Source: G020354085 sp964629975 | GTDB lineage: Bacteria > Pseudomonadota > Gammaproteobacteria > Acidiferrobacterales > Sulfurifustaceae | Direction: 5' to 3' | DNA: 26,296 nucleotides | Assembly: GCA_964629975.1 (NCBI GenBank) | Contig: CAZVUN010000028.1 | Location: 1-26,296 of the forward strand | Shown: positions 9,198-16,883 of the stretch, piece by piece | Position numbering within the stretch: position 1 is the first letter of the stretch | How the letters are laid out: each line of letters opens with the position of its first letter | Translations under genes and position numbers: made by a program | Notes under the pieces: model-generated | The model's input: the letters and a program-made list of their open reading frames with translations, nothing else | Told to the model about the DNA's origin: nothing | The model's database searches: none

Positions 9198-9226
9198 TTG
9201 ACACAAGTTAGCGTCGACTATATGAT
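9198..9226 (+). promoter_or_regulatory. Consensus sigma-70 promoter for yceD-rpmF-plsX-fab
   Basis: TTGACA (9198-9203, perfect), exactly 17 bp, then TATGAT (9221-9226, five of six). Predicted start near 9233, only about 3 nt before the yceD ATG, so the first gene would be translated from a leaderless mRNA. It is the strongest promoter I can see in the window and would drive the ribosomal protein and fatty-acid genes. Confidence 0.8.
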
Positions 9227-9235
9227 GCGCGCCCT

Positions 9236-9757
9236 ATGTCGGGCCTCCCGACCACGATCGACCCTGTCATGCTGGCCGACAAGGGTGCACGCCTGTGCGG
9301 GCAGATTTCGGTTGCGGCGTTGCCACGGCTCGCCGAATCGTGTCGCAGCCGCGTGGGTACGGTTGACGTGGACCTCGAGTTCACGCGTGGCGACGGCGGT
9401 GATGTTCGTCTGATGATTGGCCACATCCGCGTCAGGGTGCGACTGACCTGCCAGCGGTGTCTGGAGGACATGGACTACGAGCTCAGCGCCCGGCCGCGCG
9501 TGGTGCTGCTGCGACCGGGAGAATCGGACGAGGCACTGCCGCCGGAAGTCGACAGCCTTACCGTTGACAAACCGATCGCATTGAGCACGTTGGTGGAAGA
9601 CGAGTTACTGCTGGTCATGCCGATGATTCCGCTGCATGACTTGGCGCATTGTCCGGCGCGCGCGCATGTGACGCCGGCGAAAGCGCAGGACGCGGCAGGC
9701 GAGCGCGAACCCAGTCCGTTTGCCGCGCTCGGGCAGCTGAAGCGCAATGGACACTGA
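9236..9757 (+). CDS. yceD: YceD / DUF177 family protein (23S rRNA accumulation protein)
   Basis: Member of the DUF177 family nearly always found just before rpmF and linked to 23S rRNA accumulation and processing. The 173-aa protein has the family opening LPTTIDPVMLADKG, a C-x-x-C pair in TCQRC (C72, C75), a central VEDELLLVMPMIPLHD, and a C-terminal PFAALGQLKR just before the stop. The whole length aligns with E. coli YceD. ATG 9236 is needed to keep the conserved TIDP segment. The gap to the -10 is then 9 nt, with no room for a Shine-Dalgarno. rpmF follows 30 bp downstream. Confidence 0.93.
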   Translation: MSGLPTTIDPVMLADKGARLCGQISVAALPRLAESCRSRVGTVDVDLEFTRGDGGDVRLMIGHIRVRVRLTCQRCLEDMDYELSARPRVVLLRPGESDEALPPEVDSLTVDKPIALSTLVEDELLLVMPMIPLHDLAHCPARAHVTPAKAQDAAGEREPSPFAALGQLKRNGH

Positions 9758-9787
9758 ACTGGCGGAATCCAAGCACGAGGAAACACC

Positions 9788-9967
9788 ATGGCCGTACAGA
9801 AAAGCCGAGTCACCCCATCGAAACGTGGTATGCGTCGTTCCCACGACTCGCTCACCAAGCCGACGCTCGCCGTCGACAAGACAAGCGGCGAGACCCACCG
9901 TCGTCATCACATCAGCGCCGACGGGTACTATCGCGGTCGCAAGGTACTCGAGACCAAGTCCGAGTAG
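9788..9967 (+). CDS. rpmF: 50S ribosomal protein L32
   Basis: A 59-aa ribosomal protein of the large subunit. It opens MAVQKSRVTPSKRGMRRSHD, followed by VDKTSGETHRRHH and ISADGYYRGRKVLE, matching bacterial L32 throughout. It has no cysteines, so it is the zinc-free form usual in gammaproteobacteria. The start is ATG 9788 with GAGG (9777-9780) seven bases upstream. Strongly basic, cytoplasmic, part of the 50S subunit. It lies between yceD and plsX, as in E. coli, which joins ribosome supply to lipid synthesis. Confidence 0.97.
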   Translation: MAVQKSRVTPSKRGMRRSHDSLTKPTLAVDKTSGETHRRHHISADGYYRGRKVLETKSE

Positions 9968-10003
9968 TTTTCTGCCATCGCGGGCCGCGCCGGAACATCG
10001 TCC

Positions 10004-11026
10004 TTGACCACGATTGCCCTCGACGCCATGGGGGGCGACCACGGTGTATCGGTCACGATCCCCGCGGCCCTGGCGGTCCTCGACCGCGAGCCCGACGCCC
10101 GTCTGATTCTGGTCGGGCAGCGTGATACGGTCGCCGCCGAGCTCAAGCGCCGCCACGCCCGCGAGTCGGAGCGCCTGGTCATTCATCACGCGAGCGAGGT
10201 GGTCGCCATGGACGAACCGCCCGCGCAGGCGTTACGCGGCAAGAAGGATTCGTCCATGCGCGTGGCCATCGACCTGGTCAAGCAGGGCAGCGCGCAGGCG
10301 TGTGTCAGTGCCGGCAACACCGGCGCCTTGATGGCGACCGCGCGCTTCGTGCTGAAAACGCTGCCCGGCATCGATCGGCCCGCCATCGTCACGACGCTGC
10401 CGACCGTCCACAACCATGTGCACGTGCTCGACCTCGGCGCCAATGTCGATTGCACGCCGGAGCAACTGCTGCAGTTCGCCATCATGGGCTCAATCCTGGT
10501 CAGCGCGGTCGAGGGCAAGGCACGTCCGCGGATCGGGTTGCTGAACGTCGGCGAAGAGGACATCAAGGGCAATGAGACCGTCAAGAAGGCCAACGAGTTG
10601 CTGCGCGCGACCGGCCTCAATTACTGCGGCTACGTCGAGGGCGACGAGATCTACACCGGCGACCTGGACGTGATCGTGTGTGACGGCTTCGTCGGTAACG
10701 TCATGCTCAAGACCAGCGAGGGGCTGGCGCGCATGATCACCCACTTCATGAGACAGGAGTTCAAGCGCAACCTGCTGACCAAGCTCTCGGGTGTGGTGGC
10801 GCTACCGGTGTTGCGCGCGTTTCGCCGGCGCGTGGATCCGCGCCGCTACAACGGCGCCACCCTCATCGGACTGAACGGCATCGTCATCAAGAGCCACGGC
10901 GGCGCCGATGCGCTCGCCTTCGAGCATGCCATCGACGAGGCGCTCACCGAGGTCAACAACGACGTGCCGCAGCGTATCGGCCGGGAGCTGGCCGCCCTGC
11001 ACGGCCGGGAGCTGGCCGCCTCGTAG
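10004..11026 (+). CDS. plsX: Phosphate acyltransferase PlsX
   Basis: Makes acyl-phosphate from acyl-ACP, the first step of phospholipid synthesis by the PlsX/PlsY route. The 340-aa protein shows IALDAMGGDHG at the start, CVSAGNTGALM, LDLGANVDC, LLNVGEEDIKGNE, VCDGFVGNVMLKTSEG and NGIVIKSHGGAD, all PlsX hallmarks. The likely start is TTG 10004; no ATG upstream keeps the conserved opening. It follows rpmF by 36 bp with no terminator. The C-terminus carries an 8-residue in-frame duplication. Peripheral inner-membrane enzyme by family knowledge; expression should follow the yceD promoter. Confidence 0.95.
   Translation: MTTIALDAMGGDHGVSVTIPAALAVLDREPDARLILVGQRDTVAAELKRRHARESERLVIHHASEVVAMDEPPAQALRGKKDSSMRVAIDLVKQGSAQACVSAGNTGALMATARFVLKTLPGIDRPAIVTTLPTVHNHVHVLDLGANVDCTPEQLLQFAIMGSILVSAVEGKARPRIGLLNVGEEDIKGNETVKKANELLRATGLNYCGYVEGDEIYTGDLDVIVCDGFVGNVMLKTSEGLARMITHFMRQEFKRNLLTKLSGVVALPVLRAFRRRVDPRRYNGATLIGLNGIVIKSHGGADALAFEHAIDEALTEVNNDVPQRIGRELAALHGRELAAS
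10978..11020 (+). repeat. In-frame tandem repeat at the plsX C-terminus
   Basis: Two exact 19-bp copies (10978-10996 and 11002-11020) with a 24-bp period encode GRELAALHGRELAAS. Each copy also contains CGGCC...GGCCG, a 5-bp stem. It looks like a recent 8-codon duplication just before the stop, 23 bp from fabH. Confidence 0.8.
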
Positions 11027-11042
11027 GCGGTGCAAGGTGACG

Positions 11043-12011
11043 ATGAACTATTCACGCGTCGTTGGCACCGGCGGTTACCTGCCGGAGAAGGTGCTCACCA
11101 ACTACGACCTCGAGAAGATGGTCGAAACCACCGACCAGTGGATCGTGGAACGCACCGGAATCCGCGAGCGCCATATCGCCGCCGACAACGAGACCTGCTG
11201 TGATCTGGCCGAGCAGGCCACGCGGCGCGCGCTCGCCGCGGCCGGCGTGAAGGCGAGCGAGCTCGATCTCATCGTGGTCGCGACCACCACGCCCGACCAG
11301 GTGTTTCCGAGCACCGCCTGCCTGCTGCAGGAGCGGCTCGACGTGCACGGCTGCGCGGCGTTCGACGTGCAGGCGGTATGTACCGGCTTCGTCTATGCCC
11401 TCGGTGTGGCGGACAAGTTCGTGCGCACCGGCAGCGCCAGGCGCGTCCTGGTCGTGGGCGCCGAGACACTGTCGCGCATCATTGACTGGAAAGACCGTTC
11501 CACCTGCGTGTTGTTCGGTGACGGGGCCGGTGCCGTGGTGCTGGCAGCCGACAGCGCCCCCGGCATCATCTCCTCACACCTGCACGCCGACGGGCAGTAC
11601 AAGGACCTGCTGCATGTGCCGGCCGGCGTGTCCAAGGGCTACTCCAAGATGATGGAGGGCGAGGCCTATCTGCAGATGCAGGGCAGCGAGGTGTTCAAGG
11701 TGGCGGTGACGACGCTCGGACGCATCGTCGATGAGACGCTGGAGGCCAACAACATGCGCAAGTCGGAGATCCAGTGGCTGGTGCCGCACCAGGCGAACGT
11801 GCGCATCATTGCCGCGACCGCGAAGAAGCTCGGCATGTCGATGGATCAGGTGGTGATGACGGTCGATCGTCATGGCAACACCTCCGCAGCATCGATCCCG
11901 CTCGCCTTCGATGAGGCCGTGCGCGATGGGCGCATCGAACGCGGCCATCATGTCCTGATGGAGGCCTTCGGCGGCGGCTTCACCTGGGGCTCGGTGTTGC
12001 TGAAATACTGA
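11043..12011 (+). CDS. fabH: 3-oxoacyl-ACP synthase III (KAS III)
   Basis: Condenses acetyl-CoA with malonyl-ACP to start fatty acid synthesis. The 322-aa thiolase-fold enzyme has the full catalytic triad: C113 in AVCTGFVYAL, H249 in WLVPHQANVRI, and N279 in DRHGNTSAAS. FGDGAGAVVL and the C-terminal GGGFTWGSVLLKY are typical. I chose ATG 11043 with AAGG (11034-11037) as Shine-Dalgarno; a GTG two codons upstream (11037) is possible. 16 bp after plsX, in the same operon. Confidence 0.96.
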   Translation: MNYSRVVGTGGYLPEKVLTNYDLEKMVETTDQWIVERTGIRERHIAADNETCCDLAEQATRRALAAAGVKASELDLIVVATTTPDQVFPSTACLLQERLDVHGCAAFDVQAVCTGFVYALGVADKFVRTGSARRVLVVGAETLSRIIDWKDRSTCVLFGDGAGAVVLAADSAPGIISSHLHADGQYKDLLHVPAGVSKGYSKMMEGEAYLQMQGSEVFKVAVTTLGRIVDETLEANNMRKSEIQWLVPHQANVRIIAATAKKLGMSMDQVVMTVDRHGNTSAASIPLAFDEAVRDGRIERGHHVLMEAFGGGFTWGSVLLKY

Positions 12012-12124
12012 GGGCTGCGCTGGCGGGGGCTGGGCGCGTTGAGCGGGCAGGGCCATGCCGAAACCGGGGGTGCCGCCCCAATCGATTGGCAAGTGTGTGC
12101 AACCACAAACCTGAAGACAGAACC

Positions 12125-13066
12125 ATGAAGCTCGCGTTCGTATTTCCCGGTCAGGGCTCGCAATCGGTCGGCATGCTGAATGCGCTCGCCGGCGAATCGC
12201 CGAGCGTGCAGCGCACGTTCGGCGAGGCCGCCGCGGCGCTCGGTTACGATCTGTGGGCGCTCGTCGCCCAGGGTCCCGAGGAGCGGCTCAACCAGACGCA
12301 GGTGACGCAGCCGGCCATGCTGGCCGCGGGCGTGGCGGTGTGGCGCGTGTGGCAGGAGCGCCACGGCCCGCAGCCAGTGGTGCTCGCCGGGCACAGTCTC
12401 GGGGAGTACACGGCGCTGGTGTGCGCCGGGGCACTCGAGTTCACTGACGCCGTGCGGCTCGTGGCCGATCGCGGCCGCTTCATGCAGGAGGCGGTGCCGG
12501 CCGGGCAGGGCGGCATGGCGGCCATCCTCGGGCTGGAGGACGAGGCGGTGCGCACGCTGTGCGCCGAGGCGGCCCACGGCGAGGTGCTCGAGGCCGTCAA
12601 CTACAACTCGCCCGGGCAGGTCGTGATCGCCGGCACGGCGGCCGCCGTGGCACGCGGCGTGGAACGGGCCAAGGCGGCGGGCGCGAAACGCGCCCTGGTG
12701 CTGCCGGTGAGTGTGCCGTCACACTGCCGGCTGATGCACCCGGCCGCGCAGCGCCTGGCCGAACGCCTGCGCGAGGTGCCGATCGCCACGCCGCGCATCC
12801 CGGTGCTGCACAACGTGCACGTGCACGCGGAAACGCAGGCCGATGCCATTCGCGAGGCGCTGGTGCGCCAGGTCGAGTCCCCGGTGCGCTGGGTCGAGAC
12901 GATTCAGAAGATGCTGGCCGATGGCGTCAGCCAGTTGATCGAGTGCGGACCGGGCAAGGTGCTGGCCGGGCTCAACCGGCGTATCGACCGGCGTGCCGAT
13001 ACGCTGCCGGTGTTCGACCCGGCAAGCCTCAATGAGGCACTGACCAAGCTCGGTGCGCAGGCGTAG
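12125..13066 (+). CDS. fabD: Malonyl-CoA:ACP transacylase
   Basis: Loads malonyl groups from CoA onto acyl carrier protein. The 313-aa protein begins LAFVFPGQGSQSVGM and has the nucleophile S91 in GHSLGEYTALV, H200 in VPSHCRLMHPAA, and the active-site glutamine in FPGQGSQ. ATG 12125 is preceded by only a weak purine-rich stretch (GAAGACAGAA). The 113-bp gap after fabH (12012-12124) is the longest inside the first half of the fab cluster. I see no clear promoter or terminator in it, though it is G-rich near its start. Confidence 0.96.
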   Translation: MKLAFVFPGQGSQSVGMLNALAGESPSVQRTFGEAAAALGYDLWALVAQGPEERLNQTQVTQPAMLAAGVAVWRVWQERHGPQPVVLAGHSLGEYTALVCAGALEFTDAVRLVADRGRFMQEAVPAGQGGMAAILGLEDEAVRTLCAEAAHGEVLEAVNYNSPGQVVIAGTAAAVARGVERAKAAGAKRALVLPVSVPSHCRLMHPAAQRLAERLREVPIATPRIPVLHNVHVHAETQADAIREALVRQVESPVRWVETIQKMLADGVSQLIECGPGKVLAGLNRRIDRRADTLPVFDPASLNEALTKLGAQA

Positions 13067-13088
13067 CAGAAGAGAAGGAGGACAACGC

Positions 13089-13832
13089 ATGACGCTGCAA
13101 GGGGAAGTCGCACTGGTGACCGGCGCATCGCGCGGCATCGGTATGGCCATCGCGCTCGAGCTCGCGCGCCAGGGGGCCTATGTCGTGGGCACGGCCACCA
13201 GCGCCGCGGGTGGCGACACGATCGGCAAGGCGCTGGCGGATCACGCGCTCACCGGGCGCGGCGCGGTACTGAACGTGACCGAGGCCGCATCGATCGAGGC
13301 ACTGCTCAAGGACATGGAGGGCAGTTGCGGCATGCCTTCCATTCTCGTGAACAACGCCGGCATCACGCGCGACAATCTGTTGCTGCGCATGAGCGAGGAG
13401 GACTGGGATGCGATCCTCGACACCAATCTCAAGTCCGTCTACCGCATGTCGAAGGCCTGCCTGCGCGCCATGACCAAGGCGCGCAAGGGCCGCATCATCA
13501 GCATCGCCTCGGTGGTCGGCGCGACCGGCAATCCGGGGCAGGCCAACTACGCCGCCGCCAAGGCCGGCATCCTGGGCTTCACCAAGTCGCTCGCGCGCGA
13601 GGTCGGGTCGCGCAACATCACGGTCAATGCCGTGGCGCCCGGGTTCATCGAGACCGACATGACGCGCGCCCTGTCCGAGGCGCAGCGCACGGCGCTGCTG
13701 GGCCAGATACCGCTCGGGCGGCTCGGCAGTCCCGAGGACATCGCCCACGCGGTGGCGTTCCTGGCCGGACCGGCGGGCGGCTATATCACGGGCACCACCC
13801 TGCATGTCAACGGCGGCATGTACATGATTTGA
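13089..13832 (+). CDS. fabG: 3-oxoacyl-ACP reductase
   Basis: NADPH-dependent reduction of beta-ketoacyl-ACP in the elongation cycle. The 247-aa short-chain dehydrogenase has the Rossmann loop TGASRGIG (11-18), NNAG (88-91), and catalytic S141 with Y154-x3-K158 in SVVGATGNPGQANYAAAKAG. The C-terminal GGMYMI is usual for FabG. ATG 13089 has an excellent Shine-Dalgarno, AAGGAGG (13075-13081), seven bases upstream. It follows fabD by 22 bp; a 6-bp stem-loop follows its stop. Confidence 0.96.
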   Translation: MTLQGEVALVTGASRGIGMAIALELARQGAYVVGTATSAAGGDTIGKALADHALTGRGAVLNVTEAASIEALLKDMEGSCGMPSILVNNAGITRDNLLLRMSEEDWDAILDTNLKSVYRMSKACLRAMTKARKGRIISIASVVGATGNPGQANYAAAKAGILGFTKSLAREVGSRNITVNAVAPGFIETDMTRALSEAQRTALLGQIPLGRLGSPEDIAHAVAFLAGPAGGYITGTTLHVNGGMYMI

Positions 13833-13837
13833 GAGGA

Positions 13838-13857
13838 CCGTCCCGCTTGCTGGACGG
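13838..13857 (+). other. Stem-loop between fabG and acpP
   Basis: CCGTCC-cgcttgct-GGACGG forms a perfect 6-bp stem starting five bases after the fabG stop. Only three Ts follow, so it is not a strong terminator. It may be an mRNA processing or stability element ahead of the highly expressed acpP. I could not find a convincing acpP promoter in 13833-13928. Confidence 0.35.
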
Positions 13858-13928
13858 GTTTGGGCAAATGGTGTTAACTATGCGCCCGCAAACGGCCGGG
13901 GAGGCCGAATTCGGAGGAAAAAGCAACC

Positions 13929-14168
13929 ATGAGCAGTGTTGAAGAACGCGTCAAGAAAATCGTAGTCGAGCAACTCGGCGTCAATGAAGGTGAAGTGAAG
14001 GCCGAGGCCTCTTTTGTCGACGACCTGGGCGCGGATTCGCTCGACACCGTGGAGCTGGTGATGGCCTTGGAAGAGGAATTCGATTGCGAGATTCCCGATG
14101 AAGAGGCGGAGAAGATCACCACCGTGCAGCAGGCCATCGATTACATCAACGCCCACCTGAAGAAGTAG
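13929..14168 (+). CDS. acpP: Acyl carrier protein
   Basis: Carries growing acyl chains on a 4'-phosphopantetheine arm. The 79-aa acidic protein has the attachment serine S37 in DDLGADSLDTVELVMALEEE, one helix of which docks with the Fab enzymes. Length and sequence are those of standard bacterial AcpP. ATG 13929 has GGAGG (13913-13917) eleven bases upstream. An intrinsic terminator follows 15 bp after its stop, which should give abundant transcripts ending here, as needed for one of the most plentiful proteins in the cell. Confidence 0.97.
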   Translation: MSSVEERVKKIVVEQLGVNEGEVKAEASFVDDLGADSLDTVELVMALEEEFDCEIPDEEAEKITTVQQAIDYINAHLKK

Positions 14169-14183
14169 CGGCGACGAACACCG

Positions 14184-14217
14184 AGGCCGTCATCCACGCG
14201 GGTGGAGACGGCCTTTT
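14184..14217 (+). terminator. Intrinsic terminator between acpP and fabF
   Basis: AGGCCGTC (14184-14191) pairs perfectly with GACGGCCT (14207-14214), and inside it TCCAC pairs with GTGGA around a short loop. TTTTGATTTT follows the stem. This is the best Rho-independent terminator in the window. It lies inside the fab cluster, 40 bp before fabF, so fabF and later genes depend on read-through or on a promoter I did not find. Confidence 0.85.
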
Positions 14218-14256
14218 GATTTTCCGGCGCACCGCCAGCCACGCAAAGGAGCCCTC

Positions 14257-15501
14257 TTGAGCAAGCGACGCGTCGTGATCACCGGGCTTGGCATCCTCTC
14301 GCCAGTCGGCATTGGCGTCGCGGAGAACTGGAAGAACATCGTCGCCGGCCGCAGCGGCATCACCCGCATCACCCATTTCGATGCCAGCGGTTTCGCCTCG
14401 ACCATCGCCGGTGAAGTGAAGAATTTCGACATCGGCGCCTACGGGATTTCCGAGAAGGAGGCGCGCCGCATGGACCGCTTCATCCAGCTCGGCATGGCGG
14501 CGGCGATCGAGGCGATCAGGGAAGCGGGCCTCACGGTCACCGAGGCGAACGCGGAACGCATCGGTGTGCACATCGGCGCCGGCATCGGCGGCGTCGGCAC
14601 GATTGAAGACGTCACACGCACGTTGCACGAGAAGGGACCGCGGCGCGTGTCGCCGTTCTACATCCCGATGAGCATCATTAACATGATCTCCGGCGACCTG
14701 TCGGTCATGTACGGCCTCAAGGGGCCGAACCTGGCGATGGTCACGGCCTGCGCCACCGCCACCCACAGCATCGGGGACGCCGCGCGCCTCATCGAGTACG
14801 GCGACGCCGACGTGATGATCGCCGGTGGCGCCGAGGCGGCGATCACGCCCTCGAGCGTGGCCGGCTTCGGCAACGCCAAGGCGCTGTCGACGCGCAACGA
14901 CCACCCGGAGACGGCCAGTCGCCCGTGGGACAGGGAGCGCGACGGCTTCGTGCTGGGGGAGGGTGCCGGCATCGTGGTGCTGGAGGAGTACGAGCACGCG
15001 CGCAAGCGCGGGGCGCGTGTCTATTGCGAGCTGATCGGCTTCGGCATGAGCGGCGACGCCTACCACATGACCAGCCCGCCGGAGGACGGTGAGGGGGCGG
15101 CGCGATGCATGCGCAACGCCCTGCGCAATGCCGGGGTCAATCCCGATCAGGTCCAGTACATCAACGCGCATGGCACCTCGACGCCGCTCGGCGACCGCGC
15201 CGAGACAATGGCGGTGAAGGCCGCGTTCGGCGCGCATGCCGCACGTCTGGCGGTGAGTTCCACCAAGTCGATGACCGGGCACCTGCTGGGGGCGGCTGGC
15301 GGCGTCGAGGCCGTGTACACGGCGCTCGCGCTGCATCACCAGATCGCGCCGCCCACTATCAACCTGGTGACGCCCGATCCGGACTGCGACCTCGACTACG
15401 TGCCGAATGCGGCGCGCGACCTCAAGATCGACGTGGCGCTGTCGAATTCCTTCGGCTTCGGGGGGACGAACGGCACACTCGTGTTCCGCCGTCTGGTGTG
15501 A
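14257..15501 (+). CDS. fabF: 3-oxoacyl-ACP synthase II (KAS II)
   Basis: Condensing enzyme of fatty acid elongation. The 414-aa protein carries C165 in VTACATATHSIG, H305 in NAHGTSTPLGD and H342 in STKSMTGHLLGAAGG (with K337), the Cys-His-His set of KAS I/II. SKRRVVITGLGILSPVG is the usual FabF opening. The start is TTG 14257 with AAGGAG (14246-14251) five bases upstream. Being downstream of the terminator, its mRNA level is probably lower than that of acpP. Its stop overlaps the pabB start by 4 bp (GTGA). Confidence 0.96.
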   Translation: MSKRRVVITGLGILSPVGIGVAENWKNIVAGRSGITRITHFDASGFASTIAGEVKNFDIGAYGISEKEARRMDRFIQLGMAAAIEAIREAGLTVTEANAERIGVHIGAGIGGVGTIEDVTRTLHEKGPRRVSPFYIPMSIINMISGDLSVMYGLKGPNLAMVTACATATHSIGDAARLIEYGDADVMIAGGAEAAITPSSVAGFGNAKALSTRNDHPETASRPWDRERDGFVLGEGAGIVVLEEYEHARKRGARVYCELIGFGMSGDAYHMTSPPEDGEGAARCMRNALRNAGVNPDQVQYINAHGTSTPLGDRAETMAVKAAFGAHAARLAVSSTKSMTGHLLGAAGGVEAVYTALALHHQIAPPTINLVTPDPDCDLDYVPNAARDLKIDVALSNSFGFGGTNGTLVFRRLV

Positions 15502-16883
15502 GTGCGGCCGCGCCCCGCTGCGTCGTCGAGCGCTGCCACACCCCTCCTGACCTGCTCGCGCTGCACGCGGCCGACCCGCAGCGCTATCCGTTTCTCCTGC
15601 AAAGTGTGGTGCACGGTACGCCGCGCGCACGCTACGACATCCTGTTTGCGTTTCCCGGCACGACCCTGGCGCTGGCCGCCGATGGGGTGCTGCGCCTCGA
15701 CGAGCGCGCGCTTGCGCACCGCGACTTTCTCGCCGAGCTCGATCGGCAGTGGGCATCGCACGGCGCGGCGGCCCCCGACACACGCGCGGGCGAGCAGCTG
15801 CCCTTTTGTGGCGGCTGGTTCTTGTTCCTGGCCTATGAGCTGCTGGGCACCATCGAACCGTCGGTGGTCGGGCTGTGCCACGAGGCCAGCCTGCCGGTGG
15901 CGCTTGCCGTGCGGATGCCGGCAGCGATTGTGCATGATCACGTCAGGCAGCAGGCCTACCGGGTGTGCGAGGCGTCGCAGGCGCACGCCTACCTGCCCGA
16001 GCTGCGTCGCGACGCGGCCGCGGCAACCGCGGTGGGTGATGCGCCGCTGCAGGTCACGCGCCTGACGGAGGACGAGCCGCAGGCGTTTCTCGCCGGCGTG
16101 GCGCGGGTGCGCGACTACATCCGCGCCGGTGACGTGTTCCAGGTCAACCTCTCGCGTGCGTGGCAGGCCGAGCTCGCCCAACCGCTGGCGCCGCACGCGC
16201 TCTACCGGCGGCTGCGTGCCGCCAACCCCGCGCCATTCGCCGGCCTCATGGTCCTGCCCGGTGCGCGTGCCGTGATCAGCTCCTCGCCGGAACGTCTCGT
16301 CGAGCTGCGCGCGGGGCGCGTCAGTACGCGCCCGATCGCCGGCACCTACCCGCGCTCGCTCGATCCGGCCGAGGACGCCGTTTGGTCGCGCGAGCTGCTG
16401 GCGCATCCCAAGGAACGCGCCGAGCACGTCATGCTCATCGACCTCGAGCGCAATGACCTGGGGCGTGTGTGTCGCAGCGGAAGTGTGCAGGTGCATGAAC
16501 TCATGGTGCTCGAGTCATACCGCCATGTGCACCATATCGTGTCGGAGATTTGCGGTACGCTGCGTCCGGGGATGACGCCGGGCGCCGTCATTCGCGCGGT
16601 GTTCCCCGGGGGCACCATCACCGGCTGCCCGAAGGTGCGCTGCATGCAGATTATCGCCGAGCTCGAACGCGCGCCACGTGGCGCCTACACCGGCTCCATG
16701 GGATATCTCAATCACGATGGCAGCATGGACCTGAATATCCTGATTCGTACCATCGTCCAGGACGGTCTGCAGGTGCACCTGCGCGCGGGGGCGGGAATCG
16801 TCGCCGACTCCCTGCCGGAGCGTGAACTGGCCGAGACGCGCGCCAAGGCGCGCGGCCTGCTGGCCGCGCTGGGGCCGATGTGA
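15498..16883 (+). CDS. pabB: Aminodeoxychorismate synthase component I
   Basis: Converts chorismate and ammonia to 4-amino-4-deoxychorismate for folate synthesis. The 461-aa protein has the chorismate-binding fold: GDVFQVNLSR (211-220), SSSPERLVE, RPIAGTYPRS (278-287), LIDLERNDLGRVC, FPGGTITGCPKVRCM, and an RAGAGIVADS motif near the end. The residue that is the catalytic lysine in E. coli PabB (PIKGT) is alanine here (A281), as in anthranilate synthase TrpE. I still call it PabB because pabC follows with a 4-bp overlap and no trp gene is near. The start is GTG 15498. The glutaminase PabA is not in the window. Confidence 0.88.
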   Translation: MSAAAPRCVVERCHTPPDLLALHAADPQRYPFLLQSVVHGTPRARYDILFAFPGTTLALAADGVLRLDERALAHRDFLAELDRQWASHGAAAPDTRAGEQLPFCGGWFLFLAYELLGTIEPSVVGLCHEASLPVALAVRMPAAIVHDHVRQQAYRVCEASQAHAYLPELRRDAAAATAVGDAPLQVTRLTEDEPQAFLAGVARVRDYIRAGDVFQVNLSRAWQAELAQPLAPHALYRRLRAANPAPFAGLMVLPGARAVISSSPERLVELRAGRVSTRPIAGTYPRSLDPAEDAVWSRELLAHPKERAEHVMLIDLERNDLGRVCRSGSVQVHELMVLESYRHVHHIVSEICGTLRPGMTPGAVIRAVFPGGTITGCPKVRCMQIIAELERAPRGAYTGSMGYLNHDGSMDLNILIRTIVQDGLQVHLRAGAGIVADSLPERELAETRAKARGLLAALGPM

